Shown piece after piece: positions 5,871 to 6,486 of a DNA stretch of 6,486 nucleotides. Source of the stretch: Alphaproteobacteria bacterium (GTDB lineage: Bacteria > Pseudomonadota > Alphaproteobacteria > RF32 > CAG-977); assembly GCA_017476085.1 (NCBI GenBank), contig JAFVEJ010000232.1, positions 1-6,486 of the forward strand, given 5' to 3'. A model generated the notes under the pieces. It was not told where the DNA came from and ran no database searches. It worked only from the letters and a program-made list of their open reading frames with translations. How positions within the stretch are numbered: position 1 is the stretch's first letter; every line of letters starts with the position of its first letter. Both the position numbers and the translations under genes were made by a program.

Positions 5871-6486
5871 GCCACATCGGATCTTTTAATTTTTTTAAAA
5901 AAGCCTCGTGATTTTCCGCTTCCCCTTCCAAAAAAACGGCAGGACGCGGTTCTTTACGGGGCTTTTTAACGTTTTCGGTCGAACGCGCCTTGATTTCCAA
6001 CACGCTTTCCTCTTTTTTCATGCCGAGAACAAATCCGGGCTCCCGTCCCCCCAAAAGCTCCAGATAGACTTCGGCTAAAAGTTCAGAGTCTAATAAAGCT
6101 CCGTGTTTTGTACGTTTTGTATTGTCAATGCCGAACCGTCGGCAAAGTTCGTCCAGATTGACACGGGACCCCGGAAATTTTCGCTTTGCGATCAGCAAAG
6201 TATCGATCGCTCTGTCCATCGGAATAGGATCGCGTTTAATCCAAGACAATTCCGCATTGATGAATTTAATATCAAATTCGGCTTTATGAATAACCAGAGG
6301 AGAATCTCCGATAAACGCAAGAAAATCATCGACAATATCGCGAAACGGCGGTTCCTTGTCCAAAATATCGTTTGTTAATCCGTGAACTTTAACAACTTCT
6401 TCCGGCACATCGCGTTCGGGATTGATCAGCTGATAATACGTTTTTCCGGTCGGCATATGATTTTCCAGCTCGACACAGCCGATAGA
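5863..6486 (-). CDS. dnaQ: DnaQ, DNA polymerase III epsilon subunit (3'-5' proofreading exonuclease); N-terminus lies beyond the window edge
   Basis: This is the proofreading subunit of the replicative polymerase core. The 207 visible residues start inside the DEDDh exonuclease fold at SIGCVELENH. The Exo I motif (DTET) with the first two metal ligands lies beyond the window. Exo II, IHKAEFDIKF, carries its Asp at visible residue 72. Exo III, KHGALLDSELLAEVYLEL, carries the catalytic His128 and Asp133, so this is the DEDDh (DnaQ) subtype. After the domain comes GGREPGFVL, at the place of the clamp-binding motif, then a charged linker and a short C-terminal segment ending DPMWLS that should bind the polymerase alpha subunit. 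An internal ATG at 6456 is not the start: the reading frame stays open and family-like upstream to the edge. Its stop (5865-5863) lies inside the 3' end of secB. Confidence 0.95.
   Translation of the reverse strand, partial: SIGCVELENHMPTGKTYYQLINPERDVPEEVVKVHGLTNDILDKEPPFRDIVDDFLAFIGDSPLVIHKAEFDIKFINAELSWIKRDPIPMDRAIDTLLIAKRKFPGSRVNLDELCRRFGIDNTKRTKHGALLDSELLAEVYLELLGGREPGFVLGMKKEESVLEIKARSTENVKKPRKEPRPAVFLEGEAENHEAFLKKLKDPMWLS

Noticed and set aside
5886..5902. Slippery-looking stretch near the dnaQ end (T TTA AAA followed by more A, minus strand) that could give a -1 frameshift with a longer tail read antisense through secB
   Set aside because: Only about ten codons remain before the stop, the tail would be antisense to secB, and I see no downstream stimulatory hairpin. 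An AT-rich Lys-rich end explains it.
5890..5902. T7A6 symmetric stretch as a bidirectional terminator between secB and dnaQ
   Set aside because: The stem would be A/T only, with no loop and no GC core, and it lies inside the dnaQ coding region. It does not fit an intrinsic terminator.
1..6486. CRISPR array, insertion sequence, tRNA/rRNA gene, toxin-antitoxin or defence genes
   Set aside because: No direct repeat series, terminal inverted repeats, transposase, RNA-gene pattern or defence-family motif is visible, and core genes fill nearly all of the window.

Overview
The window reads as ordinary chromosomal core sequence from an alphaproteobacterium of moderate GC content. A Tim44-like membrane protein (TimA type) lies divergent to secB, followed by an MltA-type transglycosylase and a Smr endonuclease, with dnaQ beyond secB. 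As far as I know, that neighbourhood is characteristic of Alphaproteobacteria. I cannot place the organism more finely. The coding density is very high. Almost every base is in a gene, and there is no RNA gene, mobile element, CRISPR array or long repeat that I can see.

Layout. On the minus strand, read right to left, six genes run from 5310 down to the left edge: timA-like (5310-4624), mltA (4614-3469), an unrecognised two-helix membrane protein (3476-2982), a Smr-domain gene (3001-2468), mnmE (2430-1123) and mnmG (1126 to the edge, C-terminus missing). Junctions are 9 bases apart, 8 bases overlapping, up to 20 bases overlapping, 37 bases apart, then a 4-base ATGA overlap. No terminator is visible between them, so they probably form one operon. 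The plus strand carries only secB (5391-5870). The right edge holds the minus-strand dnaQ (DNA polymerase III epsilon), without its N-terminus. Its stop codon overlaps the stop codon of secB in an 8-base tail-to-tail overlap.

Functions. The first part of the operon concerns the cell envelope: TimA-like membrane protein, murein lytic transglycosylase, and an unknown membrane hairpin protein. The last two genes encode the two halves of the enzyme that makes 5-carboxymethylaminomethyl (or aminomethyl) uridine at tRNA wobble position 34. The Smr protein between them is a predicted nuclease. SecB, on the divergent side, is the export chaperone that feeds SecA. The 80-base gap between timA and secB should hold both promoters.

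I found no strong sign of an undescribed system. The points most worth a second look are the unrecognised membrane protein between mltA and smr, an apparent Gln-to-Glu change in the clamp-binding motif of DnaQ, the lack of a lipobox in MltA, the overlapping secB/dnaQ ends, and the AT-rich middle of the operon compared with mnmE/mnmG.
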